Source: Bemisia tabaci (lineage: Eukaryota > Arthropoda > Insecta > Hemiptera > Aleyrodidae). From it: a stretch of DNA of 64,000 nt. Shown piece by piece: positions 53,495 to 63,690 of the stretch. The translations under genes were made by a program, and so were the position numbers. The stretch is taken from positions 12,300,295 to 12,364,294 of the forward strand of contig NC_092799.1 of the NCBI RefSeq assembly GCF_918797505.1. Direction: 5' to 3'. Positions within the stretch are counted from its first letter, which is position 1. The number at the start of each line of letters is the position of its first letter. The notes beneath the pieces are model-generated. The model was not told the origin of the DNA and made no database searches. It saw only the letters and a list, made by a program, of their open reading frames with translations.

Positions 53495-55130
53495 GCGCTG
53501 AGTAAAGCGTGTTGTTTCGTTTGTACTCATATTCCTCGTCACATAGATCATAGGGAAACGCAAAAATTCCCGTGTAGTAATTGGCAGGGTCTTAAGAGGC
53601 CCCGATGGATAATTTGAAGGGTAACGATGAATAATGAAAATGATCAGTGACAACAATTTTTTTTTCCTTCCAAAACAATGCTTGACTCCAGGAGATTTAT
53701 GTGGAGCCACTTGAGAAGCACAGCATTGTATGCCAATACAGGAAAATGGCAAAGATACTTATGAGTCGCCGGGCCTGTTTTGGTCCGGTCGGCAAAGCTA
53801 TAGAGTTATAATACTTTATTAATTGGGTTAGATTCAGCAATTAGGAACCACTATCCCTAGTTCTTCTATAAAAGCACCTCTCTGCATAGGAAAACCAATG
53901 ACATATATGTTGTTCCTAAAATTAGCCAGAAATAGTAGTTCCTTATTGCAAAATGTGTTCCGCTTGGTCCTATTAAAAATCGCAAATCCACAGGTTTTTC
54001 ATGTATTGAGGAAGAAATGTCTGACGCGATTGAAAGCTTCGAAAAACGAGATGTCAACTTGATGTATATTTGTTCGTCCTTATCAAACACCGCAACTCGA
54101 TCATTCATGTTCAGAAAAAAGGACATTTACAGTTAAAAATTAACCCCTTGAAAGTTATTTGAACTATGAAATTCGATAAATTCATTGTTGGGATTCTACA
54201 TAATTATTTGCCGCCCTCCTCCCCCCAGTTTCACCCGACGCAGAAAGTGGGGTTCGCTGAGTTGATGAATGATTGAACCTCAGCATGATGGATGTGAAAT
54301 CATTGTCACTTCCATGTTATTAGTTGACGCATTCGCGATCATATGGTCTATATGCTCCAGGACATGTTCTTCACAACTCATGACGGATTAATTTATCAAG
54401 CGGGTTCATATCCTTATATTCTTAAACCCACAATATTTCTCTTCATTTTCTCACATGATGTGACCTTTCAACGGTTATTTGACTTAAAATCAGCAGAACA
54501 ACGACCAAGACAAACATTTTAAATTCTAGATAGATTTTTTTATTGAGTCAGGGAAAACGGGATTATGACACGAGAAAGCTTCAAATTTTGAACTCAGTAA
54601 CGAGGGAGCACTGATCGATACAAAATTATCTATTTTCTACTTTGCACTAAACTGTAACATGCGAATGAAAATCAAGGAATTCTTTAGAACCCTTTGAGAG
54701 ATTTCATTTTTGTTACTGGTAGTCCACAGTCTGAAAATTATCGGTTTTTGGAGAAGATGAGGGATGAATATCGGCTGATTCCTTTCAGAAATCCGAAATT
54801 CGATTTGTGCAAATTAATTTTCATTTCTTTGGGTGTGCCTTAAAAGGCAACATCTTATTGACGGTATATTCGACCGAGGAGAAAAATGCTTGCCTAAGCA
54901 TGACAATTCTTGAATTGATGGTCCACGCTTTATTTTTTCTTGATTCAAGCTTATTTTAACTAGGAATGAGGAAAAATGCTTGGATGAAGCAAAAGACTGG
55001 TTTAAATTTAGAAGCATTGTCCCAGATTCAAGATTTTTTTATTGGCTGCAAATTCACAACTTTTTTCCAGCTAAGTATCAGATTTGTCAAAGGGAGGCCT
55101 TACAATTTTTAGATCCTTTACTTACACTTC
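53495..55130. other. No recognisable gene
   Basis: No repeat of the named families and no convincing ORF. GGTTAGATTCAGCAATTAGG-type unique sequence throughout. Confidence 0.35.
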
Positions 55131-55137
55131 ACTTTAC

Positions 55138-55853
55138 GGGTAATTTCACGATAACTGGAATATTTTTGTCGCCGTATAAAAGACAACACATTTTTTGGTC
55201 ATATCTTTAGTAGTAATGATAATCATTCGAATTTCATTGGATTAGTCTACACAGCGTTACATGTTATAATGCTTTTCAAAGATTTATCGCTCTACTCTTC
55301 AATTTTAATATATAAATGACCGAAAATCTGCAGTCTGTTACGCTGACTATTTACCGCGTAACAGACAGCACATTTTTTGCAATTTACACGGAGAAAAAAA
55401 TATCGTGCGTGGGACTCGCAGTTTAGGTTATATGGATCTCTGAAGTTTTCAGATTGAGCATCTGAACACTTTAGGTCTAGCTGTGGAAGTTCGGATCGCA
55501 CATCTATAACTTCAGTTCTTACATCAGAAGTACTTCAGATGTAATAACTGAAGTTTCAGATGTGCGATCCGAACCTCGACAGCTAGACCTAAAGTGTTCA
55601 GATGCTCAATCTGAAAACTTCAGAGATCCATATGACCTAAACTGCGGGTCCCACGCACGAGGTTTTTTTCTCCGTGTACATGATATTTATTGAGAAGTAA
55701 AGCAATAAATCATTAGAAAGCGTTATAATACGTAACCCTTTGAAGATTAATGCGAAAAAATTCGAGTGATTATCATTTCTACTAAAAATATGACCGAAAA
55801 ACGTTTTGTCTGTTTCGGCGACAAAACTATTCCAGTTGTCGCGAAACCACCCT
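55138..55853. mobile_element. Family J element split by a K palindrome
   Basis: GGGTAATTTCACGATAACTG at the left and CCAGTTGTCGCGAAACCACC, C at the right. The interior follows 16484-16908 (AGACAACACATTTTTTGGTC, TAGTAGTAATGATAATCATT, ATTTACCGCGTAACAGACAG, AGCAATAAATCATTAG). Flanks TTAC/TTAT suggest a decayed 4-bp duplication. Confidence 0.88.
55387..55676. mobile_element. Family K 290-bp near-perfect palindrome with TA duplication
   Basis: CACGGAGAAAAAAA at the left and TTTTTTTCTCCGTG at the right are flanked by TA on both sides. The uninterrupted target sequence (AATTTACATAATATT) is visible at about 16715. The arms pair almost completely, e.g. AAGTTTTCAGATTGAGCATC / GATGCTCAATCTGAAAACTT and TTCGGATCGCACATCT / AGATGTGCGATCCGAA, with the centre near 55532. 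Confidence 0.95.
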
Positions 55854-55854
55854 T

Positions 55855-56490
55855 ATATACATCCAGGGACCTTCCCGACTCCACTCCCGGACCACGAAGT
55901 CGACTGCCGACGCGACGTATCGCACAACTTCCATTTTTAAGGACCCGGAGATTTCTGTGGTCGAGGTCAAAGTAAGAATGAACGGGTTTGATGTGAGGGA
56001 ATTCTATGAGTCTAACAAGCACTTTCTAGGGCGCTGCTCGATAGAGGTGCTTGAATGAGGAGAGGGAAAAACTCGGAAATGAATTGGTCAAGTAAAAGCT
56101 CGCCTTTCAACTGTCGACGTGACGCTGACGTCCAGGTTGCAGTAATCAGACCTTGTGTCGCGTCGTGTCGCCGCACAACGGGGCGGGATCCTGTGGGAGG
56201 TCGCACATTAAATTTTGGACTAAGTCTCTCGATTTTTATGTTAATTTTGTCACACATAAAGTAAAAACCTTTAAGTTATAATATCTCTAAAAAAGAAGGC
56301 AGAGAATTTTACAATCCCTGTTCTTTTAGATAATAATCATCGTATTATCTAACGTTACCATGTAAAATTAATGCGATTTGTTTAGTTTTAGTTTTAAGCC
56401 GCGTAGATAGATACACGGAAATACTTATAGTAGTTACGTTATATTTAAATAAAATTCCTTCAAAAAAATTGTCACATTACGATTTGTATG
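55855..56490. other. No recognisable gene
   Basis: Opposing 69-81 codon frames at 56012-56264, no known motif. Confidence 0.35.
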
Positions 56491-56494
56491 GAAT

Positions 56495-56805
56495 GTGCTT
56501 TGGAGGGAGTTTTAAGGGAAAACCAATGAAACCAGTGGCGTGGTGTGCATTGCGATTTATCGATCGATGTGCCATTTTAATCCTATGGAAAAGGATCGAT
56601 AAACAGGGTGTTTGCAGCGAACACCTTAATAATCGATTCTTTACCATAGCTTCAAATGGGACATATCGAAAACCGATCATTCACGCCCAGCCACTGAATG
56701 AAGCCACTTTTGAAACCGTTACCTTTCGTATTAGCATAGATATGAGCTTTGAAAGTTTCTATATTTTGTCCGACTTCTCAAATTTACTTGCTCCACCGTG
56801 CGCCA
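56495..56805. mobile_element. Family E remnant
   Basis: Right-end blocks AAAGTTTCTATATTTTGTCC, GACTTCTC and CTCCACCGTGCGCCATCG resemble E, as does AAAACCAATGAAACCA near 56520. The left end is missing. Confidence 0.5.
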
Positions 56806-57404
56806 TCGCCGTTGTATGAGCAGTGCATCGCACCACCCTTCCGACAAAGATTTTCCATCCGAAACAGTTGCCAGCAACAGCCTTAATCCCTCTTTATTTC
56901 ACTAATGAAAGAAATAGATTGGAGATTTATCGCTGAAAATGGGTTTGAGGGGCGATTATGACTAAAAATACGAATTATGCGGCCCGCGTTCGAGTGCCGG
57001 AGAATCCGCAGTATGCGCCAAAATCTGCCCTTAGATTCGGAAAGAGACCAAAAATTACCAAATCATGGTGCATTCCGTAAATTATAAACCTTAAATGCGC
57101 AAAAAATCGTAGAGCTGAGGCAATCCAGCTAGGGTGAGGGTCCAAGAACGGCCCTTATCGATATAGCCCTCCTTTGACTAGAATCAGTCCGACTATATGA
57201 TATACATTTTCACATTCCTACAGTTTTTCGATTAGCTGCTCGATCGATTAATCAAATTTTCGGATGATCGAAAATTCAATGCTCGAATCTAATCAAAATT
57301 AATCGATTAATGTGCTAACCTGTGCCTGGAATGCCCACATGGCATCCCAGGTGCATGTCATTCCATCAACCGATTAATTTATCGCTGAACGAAAAATCTG
57401 CACG

Positions 57405-57525
57405 TTGCCTAAAGATATATCTCATAGCTTTCTATAGCCGGCTATTAAATAGCTAAAAGTTTATAGCCTTTTACAGCCGATGCATGGCGATGAGGATATA
57501 GCCAACAGCTATAAGAGGTAAAGTC
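57405..57525. repeat. Family P-like TATAGCC motif patch
   Basis: TATCTCATAGCTTTCTATAG, CCGGCTATTAAATAGC, TTTATAGCCTTTTACAGCCG, GGATATAGCCAACAGCTAT. Confidence 0.65.
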
Positions 57526-57889
57526 AAGGGTGGCTAGATTTTTTGATCTTTTTTTGCCCAAGTTTGTTTGATCCGAACACTGTCCCGTTATAAAGTTAAT
57601 CCAATAATTTTTAGGTGCAATGTTCTATGAACCAATACTTTACTTAGTCCAGTTATGAAATGGTATAACTGCTGAGATTTTGCCAAATAATGGGATGTAA
57701 CCCTTAGATTCCTAAGGTGGATCAAATTGAGTAAAAGATCGCTGGAAACACGCACTTCGCAGGTTCTATGGGGATGGTACATCCGAACTGAGATGTAAGT
57801 CTACAAATACATCTTTGAAAAAAACAAGACATCAAATTGAAAAAAGTACAAAATTAAATATCAACACAACCGAAGACAGGAGAGACGTT

Positions 57890-58430
57890 TTTGAGTCTGG
57901 TTTTTATAAGTTTTCTCCCAAATCAGAGAGAAAATTCATTAGCAGCATAGAGCGGAGCATCGCGGGCTCTCGCCTTGCGCCGTAGCGCCTTCAATTTTGC
58001 AGATGCAACACGGACATCCATTAAGCACGAATAGTCGTATCCCTGCGCCGTCATCAACGCGCGACCTTTTCCTTGCTCTGTTCCCATGTTGTGTTGGTTC
58101 CGTTTGTCTTATTTGTACTGATGCTTCAAGGGCTACGTTAGCAAAACAGCCGAAGGTAGAAGAGATGTAATCGGATCTTTTTTTATATTTTCTCTCGAAT
58201 CCAGGCGATACCTCATTGACGGCATAAAGCGGCGTAGAAGATCGATGCGAGATCACGCATCGCGCCTTCAGTTTTGCAGATACAATATGGACATCCATCA
58301 AGTACGAATAGATGTATCTCTGCGCCGTCATCAAAGCGAGTCCTTTCTCTTACTTTATTTCCATATTGAGTCGGTTCCGTTTGTCTTATTTATAGCGGGG
58401 ATTAAAGAGGAAATTGAGCAACACAGCCAA
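57890..58430 (+). repeat. Tandem duplication of long-form D unit, ~265-bp period
   Basis: First: GCGCCTTCAATTTTGCAGAT, GCAACACGGACATCCATTAA, GCACGAATAGTCGTATCCCT, GCGCCGTCATCAACGCG, GTTGTGTTGGTTCCGTTTGT, CTTATTTGTA. Second: GCGCCTTCAGTTTTGCAGAT, ACAATATGGACATCCATCAA, CGAATAGATGTATCTCTGCG, CCGTCATCAAAGCGAG, GAGTCGGTTCCGTTTGTCTT. This pair defines the extended D consensus. Confidence 0.88.
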
Positions 58431-58539
58431 AGTATGACTTGGATTAAATTAGTTGGTCAAGCTAGGTATCGGGTGAAAAAAATTGGGTTAAGTGTCTAGC
58501 TACCGAGCCAAACTACACAGACTACAGGTACAGACTATC

Positions 58540-58700
58540 GAGGCGATAGACACTACAGTTCGACTGTATAATTTTGTATCGCTTCGTATTGCCCGGCTGT
58601 CTGATTTTCTTTCGCTTTATATCGCCTTCTATAGCCAGCTATAAAAGTTCTTGTGGTATTTTGGAACGCAGCTCCTACAGCCAATTTTTACTAGGGTTAC
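58540..58700. mobile_element. Family P right end
   Basis: TATAGCCAGCTATAAAAGTT, GGTATTTTGGAACGCAGCTC, CTACAGCCAATTTTTACTAG, GG matches the right end at 45110-45166. Confidence 0.75.
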
Positions 58701-58719
58701 GACTGAAAATTGTCTAAGA

Positions 58720-60395
58720 ATTTCAAAGGAGCTGGTTTTCCATAAATTGGGCATGCAACCGAATAAAACTGCCAGCCTTTTCTGACACTCGTAAAGGACC
58801 GTTGATGTTACTGCTCAACATCAAAATGCAGGCACAAAAGTGTGCTCTCCTGGGAGAAAACCAAGGAAAAAATCTGAAGCGACCGCATCTACTAACTGAG
58901 TAAAACACAATTAACTAAACCCGGTAACTGAGACCAAGTCTTGGCGCTCAATTTGAAAGTGAGGACAAGAAGTGCCCTCGTAGCCAGAGAGACAAATATG
59001 GTGTAATTTACGAAAGTCTGGTAGGAATATTGCTGCACTTTCAAATATTCATTTCCTCAGAACTACCTTAACTTTTGATCCTGCCATAAATGCACAGTCA
59101 GTAAATTTCGCAATCGGAAAGCTCGAGTAAAAATAATACTGAGGTTATTGATCTTAGTCTCGGCAAGACGTTTAGGTTGGTAATTTGTTTCTTTTTTCCC
59201 GGCCATTTTTTTTTGCTGCTCTGCAAAGGCGCAGCGCGGCAAAGGACAAGAAACCCCGTCACTCAGGGCTCAGGATCTGAACCGGCAGTCGTAAGGTTTT
59301 ATTGTAATATAATGAATTGTCCCTTCAGCGGAACTTTTATTGTGCTCGGCAGTGGGTCCGATGCGCAGGTGGTTGGGAGAGGATGGGCTCCCTACAGCCC
59401 CCTTTTCAACCCCGCATCCCTCTTGCAACCCCCTTCGAAGCCCCCTGACGACTAATTTGCTAAATGGGAGCGTAAAAGTTCCGCCCCGGGTGGCTTCTCA
59501 ACTTTACGAGGGCGAGCAAATAAACTGAGGCTTCTATCCTCGTCAAATCGCCTTGAATGAGGATAAATAAACGATAAACAGGTTAACTCATTCTGCCCTC
59601 TATCCACCAACAACCACACAAATGCAATGGGAACCCATTGCAGAGGCGGGATTTTAGAATGACATGGTAAAATGATGAGCGGCAACTATTCAAACGCGGC
59701 TGTCGTGGGGCGGCATAAACACTTTTTTGAAGGGGATTTTTGCATCCGCACGAAGAATGATTTTCCATGTCAGGTAAATCAGTCGATTCTGAAATACAAT
59801 ACATCCAAAAACTTCGGAAAATGGGTTTTTTGGCGAAAAAATCTGCTTAATGAACATAGCTTGTAACGCGGGATGTTGACGAAAATGTTCCTTTTTTCAC
59901 TTCTTTTTTAAACCACATCCCTTTAAGTCATTTCAAGGCAATACATCACATTTCAAACATCAAGTTTCCTTATACATTCGATGTAAATTGAGTAGAGTTG
60001 TCAAAATTGGTCATGATTCATTCATGTAGGCAATTGCGTAATGATCTTTATTCTTGAAACAAACCCCTCTTTTTCAGACATTCCATAAGGCAACCTAATA
60101 TGTTCAAAATTAAATTAGTTTTAAACTAAGTGGCTTTACCGATGCGCCACCATTTAGTACTTTTGTTGGTCAAATGAAAGCGGCTTTGTTCTCCTGTAAA
60201 ACCATTGCTTTGCTTAAAAGGAAAATTCACCTATTATTTCAGCACCTAATATCAAACAACTTGAATCCTACTTCCAAAATTGAAAAAGAATAAGGGTATC
60301 CATGAGTACCAAATACCAACATCGAGAAAAATCAAGGAATTCAGCGCTGCAGATTTTTAAATAGAACTATGACATAAGAATGAACATTTGGAGAA
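58720..60395. other. No recognisable gene
   Basis: Unique-looking sequence with short overlapping frames only; nothing recognised. Confidence 0.35.
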
Positions 60396-60398
60396 ATA

Positions 60399-61219
60399 CA
60401 GGGCCGGATTAAGGGGATGGCCACATGAGCCGCGGCCCATTACGGCAAAATTAGGGGGCGGCAAATTTTGCAATTTTTTTAAATGCAGGTACAAAAAAAT
60501 CGGATTCAGAAAAAAATTACAAACACGAAAAGATGACAAAATCTCTCATTTCTTGAGAGTTTATTAATTTCTACTTTTGTCGTATTTCGGTAATACAAAA
60601 GATTGCGCACTTTTAATTAGTTGAGTTAAGAGAAAAACCAAACACGTAATTTGGCCTGGAGCGGCGCGGCGCAAAGAGAAATGATGACGAAGACTTGAGA
60701 TGAAAAGGAGAAGCCCTAGACGCGGCGGTTAGCATGTAACACATTTTAGCGCCTACGGGACTGCATGAATACTTCACGCATTGCGTCAAACACAGTCCGG
60801 TCAACAGCGGTCGGCGCGGCGTGAAACGCACAAAGCCTACAAGACTACATGAATACTTCACGCATTGCGCCAAACACAGAGTGGTCAGCGCGACACGGCG
60901 GCGGAATTTAAAATTATTAAACCACGTTTATGTCTGTTCTTTCTTAATTTTTTAGTTAATTTCTTACAAATTAAAGGCCTTGTCCCCACAGAGATAGGTT
61001 TGCGGAACTGAACTTTCGCGCGAAGTTCCATGAACTTTTGGTAGTAGTGTTGACAGGGCTTACGCAAAAAATGTGTCCAACACGAGTGAACGCGTCTTAT
61101 GCACCCTTCTTGCTCCGGCACGTTCACTTGATGGTCTTCATTGATGTTTCAAAATGAATGAGAAGAGGGCGGCAAAATACAGGCGGCCCATGGGCGGCAA
61201 GCAGGTAAATCCGGCCATG
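60399..61219. mobile_element. hAT-like 821-bp non-autonomous element
   Basis: CAGGGCCGGATTAAGGGGAT, GGCCCATTACGGCAAAATTA, GGGGGCGGCAAATTTTG at the left; inverse at the right (GGGCGGCAAAATACAGG, GCGGCCCATGGGCGGCAAGC, AAATCCGGCCATG). The flanks GAGAAATA/GGGAAACA agree at 6 of 8 positions. CAGGGCCGGATT ends are, from memory, common in hAT families. Frames up to 86 codons inside do not resemble a transposase. Confidence 0.75.
60751..60880 (+). repeat. Two tandem half-hairpin units (non-palindromic H relatives)
   Basis: GCGCCTACGGGACTGCATGA, ATACTTCACGCATTGCG at 60751 and AGCCTACAAGACTACATGAA, TACTTCACGCATTGCGC at 60835, about 84 bp apart in direct orientation. Each corresponds to one arm of the H hairpin without the mirrored arm. 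Confidence 0.8.
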
Positions 61220-61229
61220 GGGAAACAGA

Positions 61230-62390
61230 AGCTGATCTACATGAATAAAATTTAACGAGAGCCAAAAAAAAAAAAAATTTTAAAATTGGCCCTGTAAATA
61301 TGCAGATCCAACAGTGTCAAAGCGAAAACACTTGAAGAGTGAGTGGTGGTATATAAGCCCTCGTGAACTATTCAACAACTCGAGGATCTTCGAGAGAGAA
61401 GAATGGGCTCCAGCGCTGCAAGCACGGAGAGCCAAGATTACGTTGGCATACCCTCTAGACAAGAGTTAAAGGAGCCACAGTTGCCAGATTTTCCTGAAAA
61501 TTAGCGCAATCTTCATAAGATCAAATTCGAAATATACCGTTTTCTCGGCACCATTTGGCAACCGCGATATGAACAGACGCACCCACCGCGAAAGTTAGAA
61601 GTGGCGGCGAAAAAGTGAGGAAATCGGAAAACTTCCCGGGCGAAAAAAAAAAGAGGAAGGAGCCATGAAAAGCAAGTTTTCGCCATGCGCCTCGTTTGCA
61701 TTAATTTACAGGCGACGAAGTTTTGAGAAAGTGGTTTAAACGGCAAGCGAAACCCCGCCCACGAACCCCCCCCCCCCGCAACCCCCCCCCCTCGCTCGCG
61801 CGCCCTTTGCCGCGGCGCGAATTTCAAGGAACCGAACGGATTAAGAAGTGTTCCTGCTAACTTGGCCGTTCCGATAGTTACCGAGCGCTTAAGTCGTCGC
61901 TCCTACGGCGCAACGGCATAACTCACTCTCGAGCCGAGCCCTTCCGACCGTATAACTCCATGCTTTCTAGGGCTCACCGGGAAGGAGAGATACACCGTTA
62001 CGTCAGAAGAGCGACAAAGTTCGAGCCTCCGCGAGGGTTTTCAAAGGAGCCATGAATAGAAAACATGGAAAAATCCTAGCTCCTCTGACTTAACGGCGTA
62101 TAGCCATTTCTGCGTGAGCCTTGTTCCGCGTATGAATCCATGCTTTCTGAGGCTCATGCGGGAATAGAGTTACGCCCACGCCAGAGGTGCGACGAAATAA
62201 GGTCGGAAGCAAACTTTCCGCCAGGTGCACGCCACGCGGCTTATGTTTCCGCGTTCCGAGCGAACAAGAAGGAGGATTTAATCATTTCACTCTGAATATT
62301 CTGCTTTGCTTTGAAATTTGAAAAGTGCTCTTATTGCCTCTTGTTCATGATCCATGGGATTGATGCCAAAAGCCAGAGTCCCTTGATAGG
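61230..62390. other. GC-rich repeat copies; no recognised gene
   Basis: C-runs lie at about 61767-61792. Two copies of CCATGCTTTCTAGGGCTCAC / CCATGCTTTCTGAGGCTCAT followed by GGAGAGATACACCGTTACGT / GGAATAGAGTTACGCCCACG (about 61960 and 62138) form a direct repeat, related to 25525-25590. Confidence 0.55.
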
Positions 62391-62392
62391 GC

Positions 62393-62748
62393 GAGTATGG
62401 ACAGCTCGATTTATGTAGCTATTAGGGCCCAAAAGGGCGACAACGTGAGAAACGAAAATCACTAGAAAAGTGCCGCTGCCAACCTATGCATCTGAGAGAA
62501 TGATCAATAGGACTGACAGCGCGTTCTAAACAAGCGTTTTAAAAAATCAAGACATTGAAATTGAGATAATTAATACGAAATTAAAGTTTTATACGTGCTT
62601 GTGTAGTTTTTAATGAGTGTAATTAGTTGAAATGAGAAAATTAGTACCACTGGATAATTCGAGTTCATAAGTTGGCTGCCCTTTTGGGCCCATAGAGTTA
62701 CATGACCTAATCAAACCTACCCTCCAAATTTTCGAGCTGTCCATACTC
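62393..62748. mobile_element. TIR element GAGTATGGACAGCTCGA, 356 bp
   Basis: GAGTATGGACAGCTCGATTT faces TTTTCGAGCTGTCCATACTC. An inner inverted pair is AGGGCCCAAAAGGGCGACAA / GGCTGCCCTTTTGGGCCCAT. The interior is non-coding. Confidence 0.88.
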
Positions 62749-62778
62749 TCCATATGCAGGTACTTTACCAATAGCCAG

Positions 62779-62890
62779 TAGACAAGTTAGGAATTTAAGT
62801 ATTCTGAATAATTCTGCTTCTTGATCAGAATGTCACGTAGAACACGATTTGCGTGACGGAAATCACTGAAATCAACTCATAGCCAAAATA
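62779..62890 (+). mobile_element. Family B left-end fragment
   Basis: CCAGTAGACAAGTTAGGAAT, TAAGTATTCTGAATAATTCT, TGATCAGAATGTCACGTAGA, ACACGATTTGCG match the first 110 bp of B. Confidence 0.75.
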
Positions 62891-62894
62891 TTGA

Positions 62895-63345
62895 TTTTCT
62901 CCAATCAATTGCTCAATTCCTCGGTCATCAGTTATCATTGGGAGAATTTGTTCGTTGATCTGATATGTAACTTTTGAACTAAAAGGGTGTAATATTTACA
63001 CTGAAGGGAGGATGCAGTGCGAAGTCTCTAAAATATACTGTCTCTGGCGAAGCCACACAAAGGTGTAAGAAATGTGTGCTCCTGCACAAAATTTAGTGGA
63101 AATAAAAACCGCTTATGAGTTGACTCACCACAATATCGAGGTAATTTGAGAATAAGAATATTTGGAAATGTTGTTTCCTCACCTGAAACAGAAAGGACAA
63201 AAAACAATAAGTAAAATAGGTTGTAGGAAAAATGAAGGGTGTTAAAAATAAAGGTAGTAATTTTCGAAAAAAGTAAGTAATAGATTATGGACTATTTCAG
63301 GCAGAAGAAACTTAAACACGGTAGACACGTTTTATGAGTGTGAGG
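62895..63345. other. No recognisable feature
   Basis: AT-rich, no ORF or repeat recognised. Confidence 0.4.
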
Positions 63346-63348
63346 TTT

Positions 63349-63498
63349 AAAATTATACCATGATACATGAAAAACTGATTTTATTTTGACACTTGCATTT
63401 CAACCATTAAAAAGTTGAACAGCGTTGGTACATAACGATTGAAATGCATTTCGCAAAATAAAATCAGTTTTACATGCACCTAATGGTATAATTTTATT
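63349..63498. repeat. 150-bp fold-back
   Basis: AAATTATACCATGATACATG, AAAAACTGATTTTATTTTG, GCATTTCAA at the left pairs with TTGAAATGCATTTCGCAAAA, TAAAATCAGTTTTACATG, ATGGTATAATTTT at the right around a loop of about 32 bp. Confidence 0.88.
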
Positions 63499-63611
63499 TT
63501 ACGGTACGTTTCGAGTGATTATTGAATGATTGGTCAATTGACGCCCTCCTTTCTTTTTGCAAATTAACTACGATCTTCAGGTCTACAAGCGCACTAAGTT
63601 GGAATTTGTTC

Positions 63612-63690
63612 TCCGGCGGCAGAATCGCCTCCAAATAATTGGATAGGCAACATAGCATACTTCAAAGCTGATACTGGTAATTATCAGACA
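63612..63690 (+). repeat. Third copy of the 42316 repeat unit
   Basis: GCGGCAGAATCGCCTCCAAA, TTGGATAGGCAACATAGCAT, CAAAGCTGATACTGGTAATT match the unit at 42316-42573. Confidence 0.75.
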
